Shown: positions 1-6,814, counted from the first letter of the stretch. The stretch: 10,446 nt of DNA from JBNJEM01 sp051745935 (GCA_051745935.1 JBNJEM010000249.1:1-10446), one strand, 5' to 3'. The notes: generated by a model from the sequence alone, not told the origin. Numbers and translations: made by a program.

Positions 1-565
1 CGCGAAATCTTCCACTCTTCAATCAAGCACGCGCGACAAACTCGGGACAACCCACTTGTTCTATTTTGTCCGATTTTCGGGTTTTTCATCAGCCCAGGGT
101 TGGGCCGCGTCGGTTTCAGGTTTCAAGGTCGCCGGTGCCACCGATCGGGCCGTTGAGCATTTTCCGCGTCGCAACTCCGACGAGTCGAAGCCAGGTGGTC
201 CAACTTGGACGCTTACTCTCGAGCGTCAATCATTGACACGACAAGCACCCCGTGATTGGGGCGGGGGCACAACAGCGCCGGATTTTTACTAGGAACCCAT
301 CACGAAACATGCCGATGTGCCGTAATCCAAGGGGTTTTGGAAGTGATCGCTCGGTTTTGTTACGGGCTGTAAAACACTGATGGCAGCCCAATAAGCCGCG
401 GCCCAACAGCCCTTCTCCGGCCTTCATTCAAACGTTCGATGGCCCCTTTCTCCGCGATTGGGGAGCGGAGGATTCTTTACGCGCGACTAGCCCAGTTCTT
501 GCCATTTCGCGCGAGATTTCACGCGTAACCGTGTAACGTATCCAAGGAAAAAGCCCCCATCCGAG
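1..565. other. gene-poor spacer holding repeat copy A
   Basis: No convincing protein gene is visible here. The open frames have no recognisable domain, and the longest on the minus strand (230-427) mostly translates the repeat described separately at about 293-375. A 6-bp stem (CTCCGC 450-455 with GCGGAG 465-470, 9-nt loop) is followed by ATTCTTTA and could be a weak terminator for something upstream on the plus strand, but no such gene is in view. The run of five A at 548-552 reads as a T run on the minus strand, just downstream of the small minus-strand peptide at 566-661. Confidence 0.5.
293..375 (+). repeat. ~80-bp dispersed structured repeat, copy A
   Basis: This matches copy B at about 10143-10240 in the same orientation. 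Shared exact blocks include ATCCAAGGGGTTTTGGAAG (325-343 here, 10176-10194 there) and TTACGGGCTGTAA (360-372 here, 10211-10223 there), with scattered substitutions and one indel elsewhere. The copy can fold: TCCAA (326-330) pairs with TTGGA (337-341) around a 6-nt loop, and ACGAAAC (302-308) pairs with GTTTTGT (354-360) using one wobble. The reverse strand reads as a peptide containing SLPKPLG in both copies, so annotation pipelines may call small hypothetical proteins here. I see no transposase and no target duplication. Confidence 0.85.
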
Positions 566-661
566 TCAGGAACGCCGGTGGAGCAAGGCAATATGGCCGA
601 TTAAAGCCCATACGCCGAAAAAGGTAACCACCATTGTGATTTGGATCCAGTCAGTCGCCAT
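566..661 (-). CDS. possible 31-residue single-span membrane peptide
   Basis: Read on the minus strand, an ATG at 661-659 opens a 31-codon frame ending in TGA at 568-566. The product starts MATDWIQ, has about 20 hydrophobic residues (roughly 8-27, including VVTFFGVWALIG) and ends HRRS. This is the layout of a small bitopic membrane protein with the basic end inside by the positive-inside rule. An AAGGGA stretch lies about 8 nt upstream of the ATG as a plausible ribosome site, and a T run follows the stop. I do not recognise a family. Small membrane subunits of respiratory oxidases look like this, but nothing nearby supports that role. A chance open frame this short is quite possible, so confidence is modest. 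Confidence 0.4.
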   Translation of the reverse strand: MATDWIQITMVVTFFGVWALIGHIALLHRRS

Positions 662-693
662 GTGCTATATCCCTTTGTGCGGTGGCCGTGCCG

Positions 694-720
694 TCGGTTC
701 GCCTCCACGTCGCGAACCGA
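694..720. other. 9-bp perfect inverted repeat upstream of small minus-strand ORF
   Basis: TCGGTTCGC (694-702) is the exact reverse complement of GCGAACCGA (712-720), with a 9-nt loop. On the minus strand it lies about 33 nt upstream of the ATG of the putative 31-residue peptide, so it could be a leader hairpin or an operator. Its function is unknown. Confidence 0.5.
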
Positions 721-774
721 AAAAGATCAAAGCCCGTATTCATCCTACCCGTCCGCAGTGGAATGTGAGACGCG

Positions 775-813
775 TTGTCGCAAGCCCCGATAATTGTCGC
801 AAGCCCCCGATAA
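775..813 (+). repeat. 19/20-bp tandem repeat, two copies
   Basis: TTGTCGCAAGCCCCGATAA (775-793) is followed directly by the same unit with one extra C (794-813), then by a partial third copy CCCGATA (about 816-822). A perfect 7-bp hairpin, TACGCCT (821-827) with AGGCGTA (834-840), follows immediately. It lies in non-coding sequence and its role is unknown. Confidence 0.85.
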
Positions 814-1240
814 TACCCGATACGCCTCTGTTCAGGCGTAAGGCCACGGTCCGCCAGGGCGCGGAGGCGGGGGTTGGACCATCGTACCAAACGGTTGATC
901 GGCGAACAATTCGCGAGTGGATCAAACCATTTCCAGGGGCTGATACCGTGGGGTTAACCGGAAAAGTCGTGGCAATTCGAACGACTGGTACCACGCCGTG
1001 CACGGGCCGGTCAAATCCACGCCCCCCCATTGTGGGTTGCAAGGTGCGCGGTTGAGGGGCGAACCGGACAGGATCCGCCAACGGCCATCACGCGCCCCGT
1101 AAGCTGATAGGAATTGGTCGCTTCGCGGCGACTGTGTTTTATCCCGTTTTGTGCCGCGAGCAGCGCGATCGAAAACAAGCCGCCCACGAGATGAACCCGA
1201 TTGGTCCGGAACTTCTTCTGGGCCTATCCTATTGTTGCAT

Positions 1241-1278
1241 AAAGACGGCGTAGGACGGGTCTCCAGGCCCGTCTTTTA
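1241..1278 (+). terminator. GACGGG/CCCGTC hairpin followed by TTTT, terminator-like
   Basis: GACGGG (1254-1259) pairs with CCCGTC (1268-1273) around the loop TCTCCAGG and is followed by TTTTA, as in a rho-independent terminator on the plus strand. A competing pairing is also possible: AAAGACGG (1241-1248) is the exact complement of CCGTCTTT (1269-1276). No gene ends just upstream. I recall similar hairpins as scattered intergenic elements in planctomycete genomes, so a dispersed repeat is an equally good reading. Confidence 0.35.
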
Positions 1279-1395
1279 CAGCGCATAAATGTCTTTTTGC
1301 ATGTTGCGACCTGATGCGACCCTATTGTTCGCGAGAGGCTTGTTTGGGAGCCGGCGGCCCGCGCGAATTCCCAGGTCCGAGGAACGAAAACAGGA

Positions 1396-1497
1396 TATAC
1401 TTCAGGCGGTTGGATTTTTCCGGATGGAAAGCTGCCCGACGCAAGCCGTCCTCCCGTTGGTCGGACTCGCGGCGGAGAAAGTCATCCGTGAGCGGTA
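1396..1497 (+). repeat. ~100-bp dispersed repeat, copy C (upstream of hsp70)
   Basis: This aligns in direct orientation with copy D at 4201-4302. I count about nine substitutions and one indel over about 101 positions, near 90% identity by eye. A 38-nt central block is identical (1433-1470 here, 4238-4275 there). Weaker similarity seems to extend upstream to about 1351 (4151 in copy D). Pairings kept in both copies include CCGAC (1436-1440) with GTCGG (1460-1464), and GGA (1412-1414) with TCC (1419-1421). On the minus strand both copies give a similar peptide containing ESDQREDGLRRA. An open frame at 1289-1588 overlaps this repeat and has no recognisable domain, so I do not call it a gene. 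Confidence 0.88.
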
Positions 1498-1960
1498 TAA
1501 AAAAGCCTATACGCCAGTCCTCGAAGGTTCATCATGCCACTTGCCTGGTTTCGGGCTGACGAGCACATGCGATGCGGGGCGATTGTGAAACCATGGGAAC
1601 ATGCGCGGATCCTAATTCGACAGCGCCAGTTTGGTTCGACCGATGAACGCAACGCGTGACGATAGAACGTGTTAGCCCCATCGGCACGGGGCCGGTGGGA
1701 AAGGGGCGCCGTGCCACTAAGCTCACGATCGGTTGAAAGGCGGCAGGAAGAATCGAGCTCGTTGTCTGTTTGATGGGAGCTTGCTAGAGTAGGCATAAGG
1801 GTTGTAATGCGCGGTATACTTCCCCAGTTTGGCGGTGCTGGGCGGTTTCGTCCCGCTGTCGGCTAGATTCTCGCCGTCGGAGACGTGCTCCGCCCGCGCG
1901 GACCCCTCCGTTGGGAAGGATCGTGGTGCCGAAGTCCCTTGACGATACGTGAACGAATTC
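1498..1960. other. upstream region of hsp70, no gene recognised
   Basis: No supported gene is visible between repeat copy C and the Hsp70 start. TATACT (1815-1820) resembles a -10 element but has no good -35 at standard spacing, so it is only a weak promoter candidate. I see no CIRCE-type inverted repeat (the HrcA operator of many bacterial chaperone genes) close to the start. The 140 bases before the gene are GC-rich and lack a Shine-Dalgarno site. Confidence 0.4.
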
Positions 1961-3541
1961 ATGACAAAGCGTCCATATCCGGCTGTCGGCATCGATTTGG
2001 GCACGACCTATACGGTCGCGGCCCGGCTCGACGACGTCAATCGCCCTTGCACTTTGATCAACGCGGAAGGGGATCGTTTGACCCCGAGCGTGGTCTTGTT
2101 GGACGAGGGGGAGATCGTGATTGGCAAGGAAGCGGTCAAAGCAATGGGGACGGAAATGGAGCGTGTGGCCGAAGGCGCGAAACGGGACGTTGGCCAGCGC
2201 ATGTTTCATAGAGCTTTGGGCGGTCGGCGGTACCCGCCGGAGACGATCGAAGCTTGGGTGCTCGACAAGGTGCGACGGGACACGCGGGATCAGATTGGCG
2301 ACTCCCACAAGGTGGTGATTACCGTCCCCGCGTATTTTGACGAGGTCCGACGGAAAGCCACGCAAGACGCGGGGTATATTGCTGGTTTCGAGGTGCTTGA
2401 TATCATCAACGAGCCGACGGCGGCAGCGGTGGCCTTTGGATTTCAACACGGCTATTTGTCGGCGGAACGACGTGATCAGGGGCCACGCAGGATCTTGGTA
2501 TACGATTTGGGAGGAGGCACGTTTGACGTCACGCTTATGCAGTTGGGGGGGCGTGACTTCGTTGCTTTGGCCACCGATGGCGATGTCCAGTTGGGGGGGC
2601 GAGATTGGGACCAGAGGTTGGTCGATTGCGTGGCGGAAGAGTTTATTCGCGAGCACGGGCTCGACCCACGTGAAGATCAGAACGTGGAAGGTCAATTGTT
2701 GCGAGAATGCGAGGATGCGAAAAGGACGCTATCGAGTCGATCAGCCGTGAATCTTTCCTGCCAGTATCGAGGGAAAGCGATCAGCCGGGAAGTGACTCGG
2801 GAAGAATTCGAGGACATGACACTCGATCTGCTCGATCGGACCTCGTTCACCACCCGCCAGACACTTAAAGCCGCCGGCTTTGAATGGTCCGATATTGATC
2901 GCATCTTGTTGGTCGGCGGTTCAACGCGGATGCCCAGTGTGCGCCGGATGCTGCAGGACCTCTCTGGCATCGAGCCGGACCGGAGCGTGTCACCGGATGA
3001 GGCCGTCGCTCATGGCGCCGCGTTGCACGCCGGATTGCTGTTGGACAAGCATGAGGGCCGTGTCCCTCAGTTTCAAGTCCGAAACGTGAATTCGCATAGC
3101 CTGGGCGTTGTCGCCACTGAGTCCCAAACCAAACGGGTGCTCAACGCGGTTTTGATTCCGCGCAACACACCACTCCCCGCCGAGAAAAAGAAGGTTTTTC
3201 GAACCCAGAAACACGGTCAGCGATCTGTCCTGGTTCGGATTGTGGAAGGTGAAGCCACGGACCCGGATCATTGTTCGCAAATCGGAAAGTGTTCCATCCG
3301 CGACTTGCCTGCCGGATTGGCCAAGAATACGCCGATCGAGGTTGGCTTTCGTTACCTGGAAAACGGACGGTTGAACGTCCGGGTGAAGGTGGCGGGGACC
3401 GGCAAACTGTTGCGTCACGAAATCGTACGGGATAACAGCCTGACTCAGGAGCAGCTGAACGGGTGGCGCCGGTACATTTCAGGACTCCCTCCGCTGGCCC
3501 AGATTGTGCGACATGGAGAAAAATCTTCCGTTCAATCGTAG
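1961..3541 (+). CDS. Hsp70-family ATPase/chaperone, short form without C-terminal lid
   Basis: This is a cytoplasmic Hsp70/DnaK-type protein of about 526 residues that binds and hydrolyses ATP to drive cycles of substrate binding. Numbering from the ATG at 1961, the phosphate-1 loop GIDLGTTYT lies near residue 10, KRDVGQ near 74 aligns with the catalytic lysine region of DnaK, INEPTAAA is the connect-1 motif, DLGGGTFDV (near 182) is phosphate-2, and LLVGGSTRMP (near 316) is the adenosine motif. The nucleotide-binding domain is therefore intact. About 150 residues follow, resembling the beta substrate-binding domain, and the usual helical lid and acidic tail are absent (DnaK has about 640 residues). 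The canonical DVLLLD linker is not recognisable. A GTG at 1949 is in frame and would add four residues; the ATG is preferred because neither start has a clear RBS. It converges on the DinB gene with a 6-bp gap. No DnaJ or GrpE gene is in view, so it is probably not the housekeeping dnaK. Confidence 0.93.
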   Translation: MTKRPYPAVGIDLGTTYTVAARLDDVNRPCTLINAEGDRLTPSVVLLDEGEIVIGKEAVKAMGTEMERVAEGAKRDVGQRMFHRALGGRRYPPETIEAWVLDKVRRDTRDQIGDSHKVVITVPAYFDEVRRKATQDAGYIAGFEVLDIINEPTAAAVAFGFQHGYLSAERRDQGPRRILVYDLGGGTFDVTLMQLGGRDFVALATDGDVQLGGRDWDQRLVDCVAEEFIREHGLDPREDQNVEGQLLRECEDAKRTLSSRSAVNLSCQYRGKAISREVTREEFEDMTLDLLDRTSFTTRQTLKAAGFEWSDIDRILLVGGSTRMPSVRRMLQDLSGIEPDRSVSPDEAVAHGAALHAGLLLDKHEGRVPQFQVRNVNSHSLGVVATESQTKRVLNAVLIPRNTPLPAEKKKVFRTQKHGQRSVLVRIVEGEATDPDHCSQIGKCSIRDLPAGLAKNTPIEVGFRYLENGRLNVRVKVAGTGKLLRHEIVRDNSLTQEQLNGWRRYISGLPPLAQIVRHGEKSSVQS

Positions 3542-3547
3542 GCCCAC

Positions 3548-4054
3548 TTACCGAATGTTTGCTTTCCCCAGCAGTCGGCGGAGTAGGCCGATCTGACCGG
3601 CGTGGATCATCTCGTGCGAGGCACAGAAATAAAGCCCTCCCAGTTTGGTGGGGAATAAAGCATAGGGCTCGTCAGCCGGCTCGTCCAGATCTGCGTCCGT
3701 GTAGCCGGGCAGTTCCGTTAGGACCTGGACGTGGACTCGCTCCAAAACATCTCGCGCCTCGGCCGGCGAAGGGTTGTTCGTCGGATCCGGATCAGGAATT
3801 GAACCCTTGCTGAATTTCTTGCGAAAGTGGCTGGGCATCAGGAATCTGTCTTCCGCTCGCCGGCCCCGCATGCAATACAGTCCCAGACCGTACTCGGCCA
3901 TCGCCAAGTGTCCTACTTGCCAGGTGACGTGAGTGATGCCCTCTCGCGGCTGTCGTAACCAGTCCCGCTCGTCGATATCCGCGAGCAGGCTTAACGTGTA
4001 CGTTCTTGAAAATTCAATCTGTCCACGAACCAGTTCCAAGCGGGTCACAGTCAT
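3548..4054 (-). CDS. DinB-family (DUF664-like) putative metal-dependent protein
   Basis: This 168-residue protein has the layout of the DinB/YfiT four-helix-bundle superfamily, whose members use three histidines to bind a divalent metal and include thiol-dependent transferases. The likely triad is H49 (in WQVGHLAMAE) and H147 and H151 (in SHEMIHAGQIG); length and spacing fit the family. No signal peptide or membrane segment is seen, so it should be cytoplasmic. The ATG at 4054 has a GGAG on the minus strand about 10 nt upstream (4065-4068 on the plus strand). Its 3' end faces the hsp70 3' end with 6 bp between, so the two transcripts should overlap. Substrate and pathway cannot be read from the sequence; DinB proteins are often stress-linked, but that is family knowledge only. 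Confidence 0.85.
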   Translation of the reverse strand: MTVTRLELVRGQIEFSRTYTLSLLADIDERDWLRQPREGITHVTWQVGHLAMAEYGLGLYCMRGRRAEDRFLMPSHFRKKFSKGSIPDPDPTNNPSPAEARDVLERVHVQVLTELPGYTDADLDEPADEPYALFPTKLGGLYFCASHEMIHAGQIGLLRRLLGKANIR

Positions 4055-4200
4055 AAATGGTTAGCTCCGGAGAAAAAAACGAGCCCCCCCTTTTTCGTTG
4101 CAAATTGGCTAGAATGGGTCGTGATTGGATGGCTCATCCATTGACGCCGCGTCGTCGGGCCCGCGATGAAGACCGGTCGGTTCGACCCAACGCAGCCTGT

Positions 4201-4302
4201 TATACTTCAGGCGGTCGGATTTGTCCGGGTGGACAGGTGCCCGACGCAAGCCGTCCTCCCGTTGGTCGGACTCGCGCGCGGACAAAGTCACCCGCGACCG
4301 GT
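4201..4302 (+). repeat. ~100-bp dispersed repeat, copy D (upstream of cytochrome gene)
   Basis: This is the second copy of the repeat at 1396-1497, in the same orientation and sharing the identical 38-nt core at 4238-4275. CCGAC (4241-4245) pairs with GTCGG (4265-4269) as in copy C. A small stem CGGA/TCCG (4216-4219/4224-4227) has a C-G pair where copy C has a T-G wobble. The two copies bracket the Hsp70/DinB pair at a distance of about 2.8 kb. No recombinase gene or target duplication is visible. Confidence 0.88.
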
Positions 4303-4346
4303 AGATCGAGTAATAGAGTATAGGGGGACCAGACGGACATGAACTA

Positions 4347-4372
4347 GGGGCGGGAAAGGGGGCGGGAGCGGG
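4347..4372 (+). promoter_or_regulatory. G-quadruplex-type tract upstream of cytochrome gene
   Basis: Five runs of three to five G separated by one to three bases lie on the coding strand of the downstream cytochrome gene, about 210 bp before its start. The pattern meets the usual four-run criterion for a potential G-quadruplex. Whether it folds or affects transcription cannot be told from sequence. Confidence 0.5.
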
Positions 4373-4410
4373 CCGGAGACTGCCCGGAGACCGACCGGGA
4401 CCTCCTGGCA

Positions 4411-4440
4411 GTGGAATTTCGGGCTGGAATGTCATTCCAC
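4411..4440. promoter_or_regulatory. inverted repeat with alternative arms, possible operator
   Basis: GTGGAAT (4411-4417) and a second TGGAAT (4425-4430) can each pair with ATTCCAC (4434-4440), giving either a long-loop or a tight 3-nt-loop hairpin. It lies directly before the AT-rich segment that should hold the cytochrome promoter. An operator role is inference from position and symmetry only. Confidence 0.35.
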
Positions 4441-4566
4441 ACTCGGAATTGACGGAAAATTTGTTTATGATAGAAACCGTTGTAGCGGCACGTGTAGATC
4501 GTATCGACACACCTGTTGAGCATTCCGCGAATCACCCCTCTGCTCTGATGTGCATTCTTAACCTAT

Positions 4567-4572
4567 GGGAGG
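4567..4572 (+). promoter_or_regulatory. ribosome binding site of the propeller/cytochrome gene
   Basis: GGGAGG sits 6 nt before the ATG at 4579 and fixes that start. It is one of only a few clear Shine-Dalgarno sites in the window. Confidence 0.75.
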
Positions 4573-4578
4573 TATGGC

Positions 4579-6534
4579 ATGAGTTTCCGCGTGGACTACG
4601 AGTCTGGTGTTTTTTGGACAACCCTTCGATTGACACTTCTTTTGAGTGTATGGACGCTGGCGTTGAGTATGGTCCGGGGAGAGGAAGGGGAGTATGTGGG
4701 GCCCATTGACGTCGTGGCCGGTCCCTCGCGAGAGGTTCTCTACGTGGTGGAACACGATGCGGAGCGGATCGACGTGCTCGACATACAGAGCCGCGAGGTG
4801 GAACGTGGCATCGCCTGCCCCGCTCCGCCAACCGGCTTGGCCGTCGGTGAGGATGGCGAGGAGCTGTATATTACCTGCGAGGGCCCCCGGGGCGTGGTTT
4901 GTGTCGCGGACAGCGATACGGGGAAGATTACCAAGAAGATTCCGGTTGGCCACACACCGGGCGGGCCCACGCTGATTCCGGGCAGTCGGAAACTGGTGGT
5001 CTGCAACCGGTTTGATAATGATGTGTCGATTGTCTCGCTCGAAAAGGGGAAGGAAGTTGACCGCGTCCCGGTGCTGCGCGAGCCGGTGAGCTCGGCCGTC
5101 ACCCCCGATGGCGGTACGGTGCTGGTTTCCAACCTGTTGCCGATTGACGCGGCGGATGCGAAGACCGTGGCCGCGGAAGTCTCCGTGATTTCCATGGCCG
5201 ATCATTCCACGACGTCGGTGCGGTTGCCCAACGGCAGTTCCAGCGTTTACGACGTGTGTGTTTCGCCGGATGGCCAGTATGCGTATGTCGTTCACGTTTT
5301 GTCGCGCTACCGCATGCCCACCACGCAGCTTGAACGCGGCTGGATGAACACGAATGCGTTGAGTGTGATCGACGTGGCCGACCGGACATTGATCAACACC
5401 GTCCTCTTGGACGAAATCGATCTGGGAGCCGCCAATCCATACGCCGTGAAAACCTCGGCTGACGGGGCTCGGATCTTCGTGTCGCACGCCGGCTCTCATG
5501 AATTGAGTGTCATTGACGCGAAGAAAATGCTGGAGAAGCTGGCCGCCGTGCCCAAAACCCTGGAAGAAGCGCGGGAGCAGGGACGAACCGACGCCTCCGG
5601 AGCCTATTCCTCCACGACCGTCGCCGACGTGCCCAATGACCTGGCATTTCTCGTCGACTTGCGGGACCGAATTCGACTACGCAAACGCTCGATGCCCGGG
5701 CTGGTCGATGAGGAAGAGCCCTTGCTTAAAGGGCCGCGAGGCTTTGACGTGATCGGCTCGAACGTCTACATGGCGGTCTATTTCGGGGACGCCCTGGCGA
5801 TGGTGGATTTGGAAAGCAAGCGGTACGACAAGGTGTCCGTAATCCAATTGGGGCCCGAACCTGAATTGACGATGAGACGTCGGGGGGAAATGTTTTTCCA
5901 CGACGCCGACATCTGTTTCCAGCAGTGGCAGAGTTGTTCCAGCTGCCATCCGGATGCCCGGGTCGATGGTCTGAACTGGGATTTGATGAACGACGGGATC
6001 GGGAATCCCAAAAACGCGAAAAGCATGCTGTTGGCGCACGAGACCCCGCCGGCGATGAGCTTTGGTGTTCGGGCCACGGCGGAGGACGCGGTGCGAGCCG
6101 GGATTCGTCACATCCAGTTCGCCGTTCCGCCCGAAGAAGCTAAAGTGCCCGAGTCGATCGACCAATACCTTAAACGCCTCGAAGCCGTGCCGAGTCCGCA
6201 TTTGGTGGATGGAGAATTGAGCGAATCGGCCAAGCGCGGCAAGGAATTGTTCTTTTCCGAGCGGACGGGTTGCAGTATTTGTCACCCGGAGCCCCTTTAT
6301 ACCGACATGAAAACACATGACGTGGGATCGCGGAGTGAACTCGATCGCCGCGATGATTTCGACACGCCGACGTTGATCGAAGTGTGGCGCACGGCACCGT
6401 ATATGCACGACGGCCACTATACCTCGGTCAAGGAACTCATCGGCGAAGGCAAGCATGGCGCCACCGCAGGAGACATCGAATCGTTGACCGAGAAAGAACT
6501 GGACGACCTCGTGGAGTTCGTGCTGTCGCTTTGA
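4579..6534 (+). CDS. secreted YVTN-type beta-propeller fused to di-haem cytochrome c (CCP/MauG-like) domain
   Basis: This 651-residue protein carries an N-terminal export signal (hydrophobic stretch about residues 14-31, then GEEGEY), so it should act in the periplasm or on the envelope. Residues about 40-430 hold propeller blades of the YVTN/YncE type, with repeats such as VSPDGQYAYVV and a GTFD-free, VxVxD-rich pattern. The C-terminal third has two haem c sites, CSSCH (C453/C456/H457) and CSICH (C565/C568/H569). Each is preceded by a matching FF element (GEMFF, GKELFF), suggesting an internal duplication as in di-haem cytochrome c peroxidases and MauG proteins. The late APYMHDGHYTSV segment resembles the conserved PYxHDG motif of that family. 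Peroxidase or another oxidoreductase activity is plausible, but substrate and partner are unknown. The start is set by GGGAGG 6 nt upstream. It converges on the GH172 gene with no sign of an operon. Confidence 0.9.
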   Translation: MSFRVDYESGVFWTTLRLTLLLSVWTLALSMVRGEEGEYVGPIDVVAGPSREVLYVVEHDAERIDVLDIQSREVERGIACPAPPTGLAVGEDGEELYITCEGPRGVVCVADSDTGKITKKIPVGHTPGGPTLIPGSRKLVVCNRFDNDVSIVSLEKGKEVDRVPVLREPVSSAVTPDGGTVLVSNLLPIDAADAKTVAAEVSVISMADHSTTSVRLPNGSSSVYDVCVSPDGQYAYVVHVLSRYRMPTTQLERGWMNTNALSVIDVADRTLINTVLLDEIDLGAANPYAVKTSADGARIFVSHAGSHELSVIDAKKMLEKLAAVPKTLEEAREQGRTDASGAYSSTTVADVPNDLAFLVDLRDRIRLRKRSMPGLVDEEEPLLKGPRGFDVIGSNVYMAVYFGDALAMVDLESKRYDKVSVIQLGPEPELTMRRRGEMFFHDADICFQQWQSCSSCHPDARVDGLNWDLMNDGIGNPKNAKSMLLAHETPPAMSFGVRATAEDAVRAGIRHIQFAVPPEEAKVPESIDQYLKRLEAVPSPHLVDGELSESAKRGKELFFSERTGCSICHPEPLYTDMKTHDVGSRSELDRRDDFDTPTLIEVWRTAPYMHDGHYTSVKELIGEGKHGATAGDIESLTEKELDDLVEFVLSL

Positions 6535-6758
6535 TCAATGTGTGGAGTGGCCGGTTGTGGCCCCACGGGGTCGCGCCGGTCACGCCACCGCATGTCGCGT
6601 TCATCGGGCCAGGCTGTTAGAGTTTCACGGGCCCTGCCAGTATGGAGGAAGCGGTCCGGGTTCCTCGCCAGTTCGTGGTCGACGAGCAAACCCGGCCAAG
6701 GTGAACCGTATTGATCCCCGGAGTGTCCCGATGCCGCTCGGGGGGGCTCGTGCCTGGT

Positions 6759-6794
6759 CCATGGCCGCCGCCGCGGCGCAGCTGGCGGCCATGG
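6759..6794. terminator. 11-bp perfect GC-rich hairpin between convergent genes
   Basis: CCATGGCCGCC (6759-6769) is the exact reverse complement of GGCGGCCATGG (6784-6794), with a 14-nt loop. No T run follows on either strand, so it is not a classic rho-independent terminator, though its position between two 3' ends suggests a bidirectional barrier or an mRNA 3'-end stabiliser. Confidence 0.35.
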
Positions 6795-6814
6795 GGTGTT
6801 GGCGTCAACGGCGG

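Larger units (their letters stand above)
662..1395. other. gene-free spacer with tandem repeat and hairpins
   Basis: Open frames in this stretch lie on both strands, overlap one another and have no recognisable domain; I regard them as chance. What can be seen is structural. There is a 9-bp stem at 694-702/712-720, a 19/20-bp tandem repeat at 775-813, and a 7-bp stem at 821-827/834-840. GGTCC (848-852) can pair with GGACC (876-880), with GCC/GGC nested inside. A short stem (1117-1121/1128-1132) is followed by TGTGTTTTA. A GACGGG/CCCGTC hairpin sits at 1254-1273. No tRNA or rRNA is evident. Confidence 0.5.
4055..4578. other. spacer with repeat D, G-rich tract and probable cytochrome promoter
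   Basis: This 524-bp spacer lies between the divergent starts of the DinB and cytochrome genes and should hold both promoters. Features in order: a seven-C and a five-T run near the DinB start, a TGGATG/CATCCA hairpin (4126-4131/4135-4140), repeat copy D (4201-4302), a G-run tract (4347-4372), an inverted repeat (4411-4440), and an AT-rich patch (4449-4471). That patch contains TTGACG (4449-4454) and TATGAT (4466-4471); the 11-nt gap between them is too short for a standard sigma-70 promoter, so I do not call one. The open frames here overlap the repeat and show no domains. Confidence 0.5.

Noticed and set aside
775..822. Tandem repeat as a CRISPR array
   Set aside because: The units are directly adjacent with no spacers, there are only two and a fraction, and no cas gene is present.
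636..1055. 139-residue plus-strand ORF
   Set aside because: It is basic and proline-rich with no domain, overlaps open frames on the other strand, and covers the tandem repeat and hairpins; it is most likely chance in GC-rich spacer.
1289..1588. 99-residue plus-strand ORF starting MSFCMLRPD
   Set aside because: It runs through repeat copy C, shows no domain and has no convincing RBS; copy D is not open in a matching frame of similar length.
1784..2695. 303-residue minus-strand ORF opposite hsp70
   Set aside because: It is the antisense shadow of a clear Hsp70 gene and has no family features of its own.
4449..4471. TTGACG...TATGAT as a sigma-70 promoter for the cytochrome gene
   Set aside because: The 11-nt spacing is too short for standard sigma-70 recognition; only an AT-rich promoter-like patch can be claimed.
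4109..4510. 133-residue minus-strand ORF upstream of DinB
   Set aside because: Its recognisable part is the translation of repeat copy D, and the rest is the G-rich tract read in antisense; nothing supports a gene.
4558..5499. 313-residue minus-strand ORF opposite the cytochrome gene
   Set aside because: It is rich in His and Arg, as expected for the antisense of a GC-rich gene, and the plus strand carries recognisable propeller and haem motifs.
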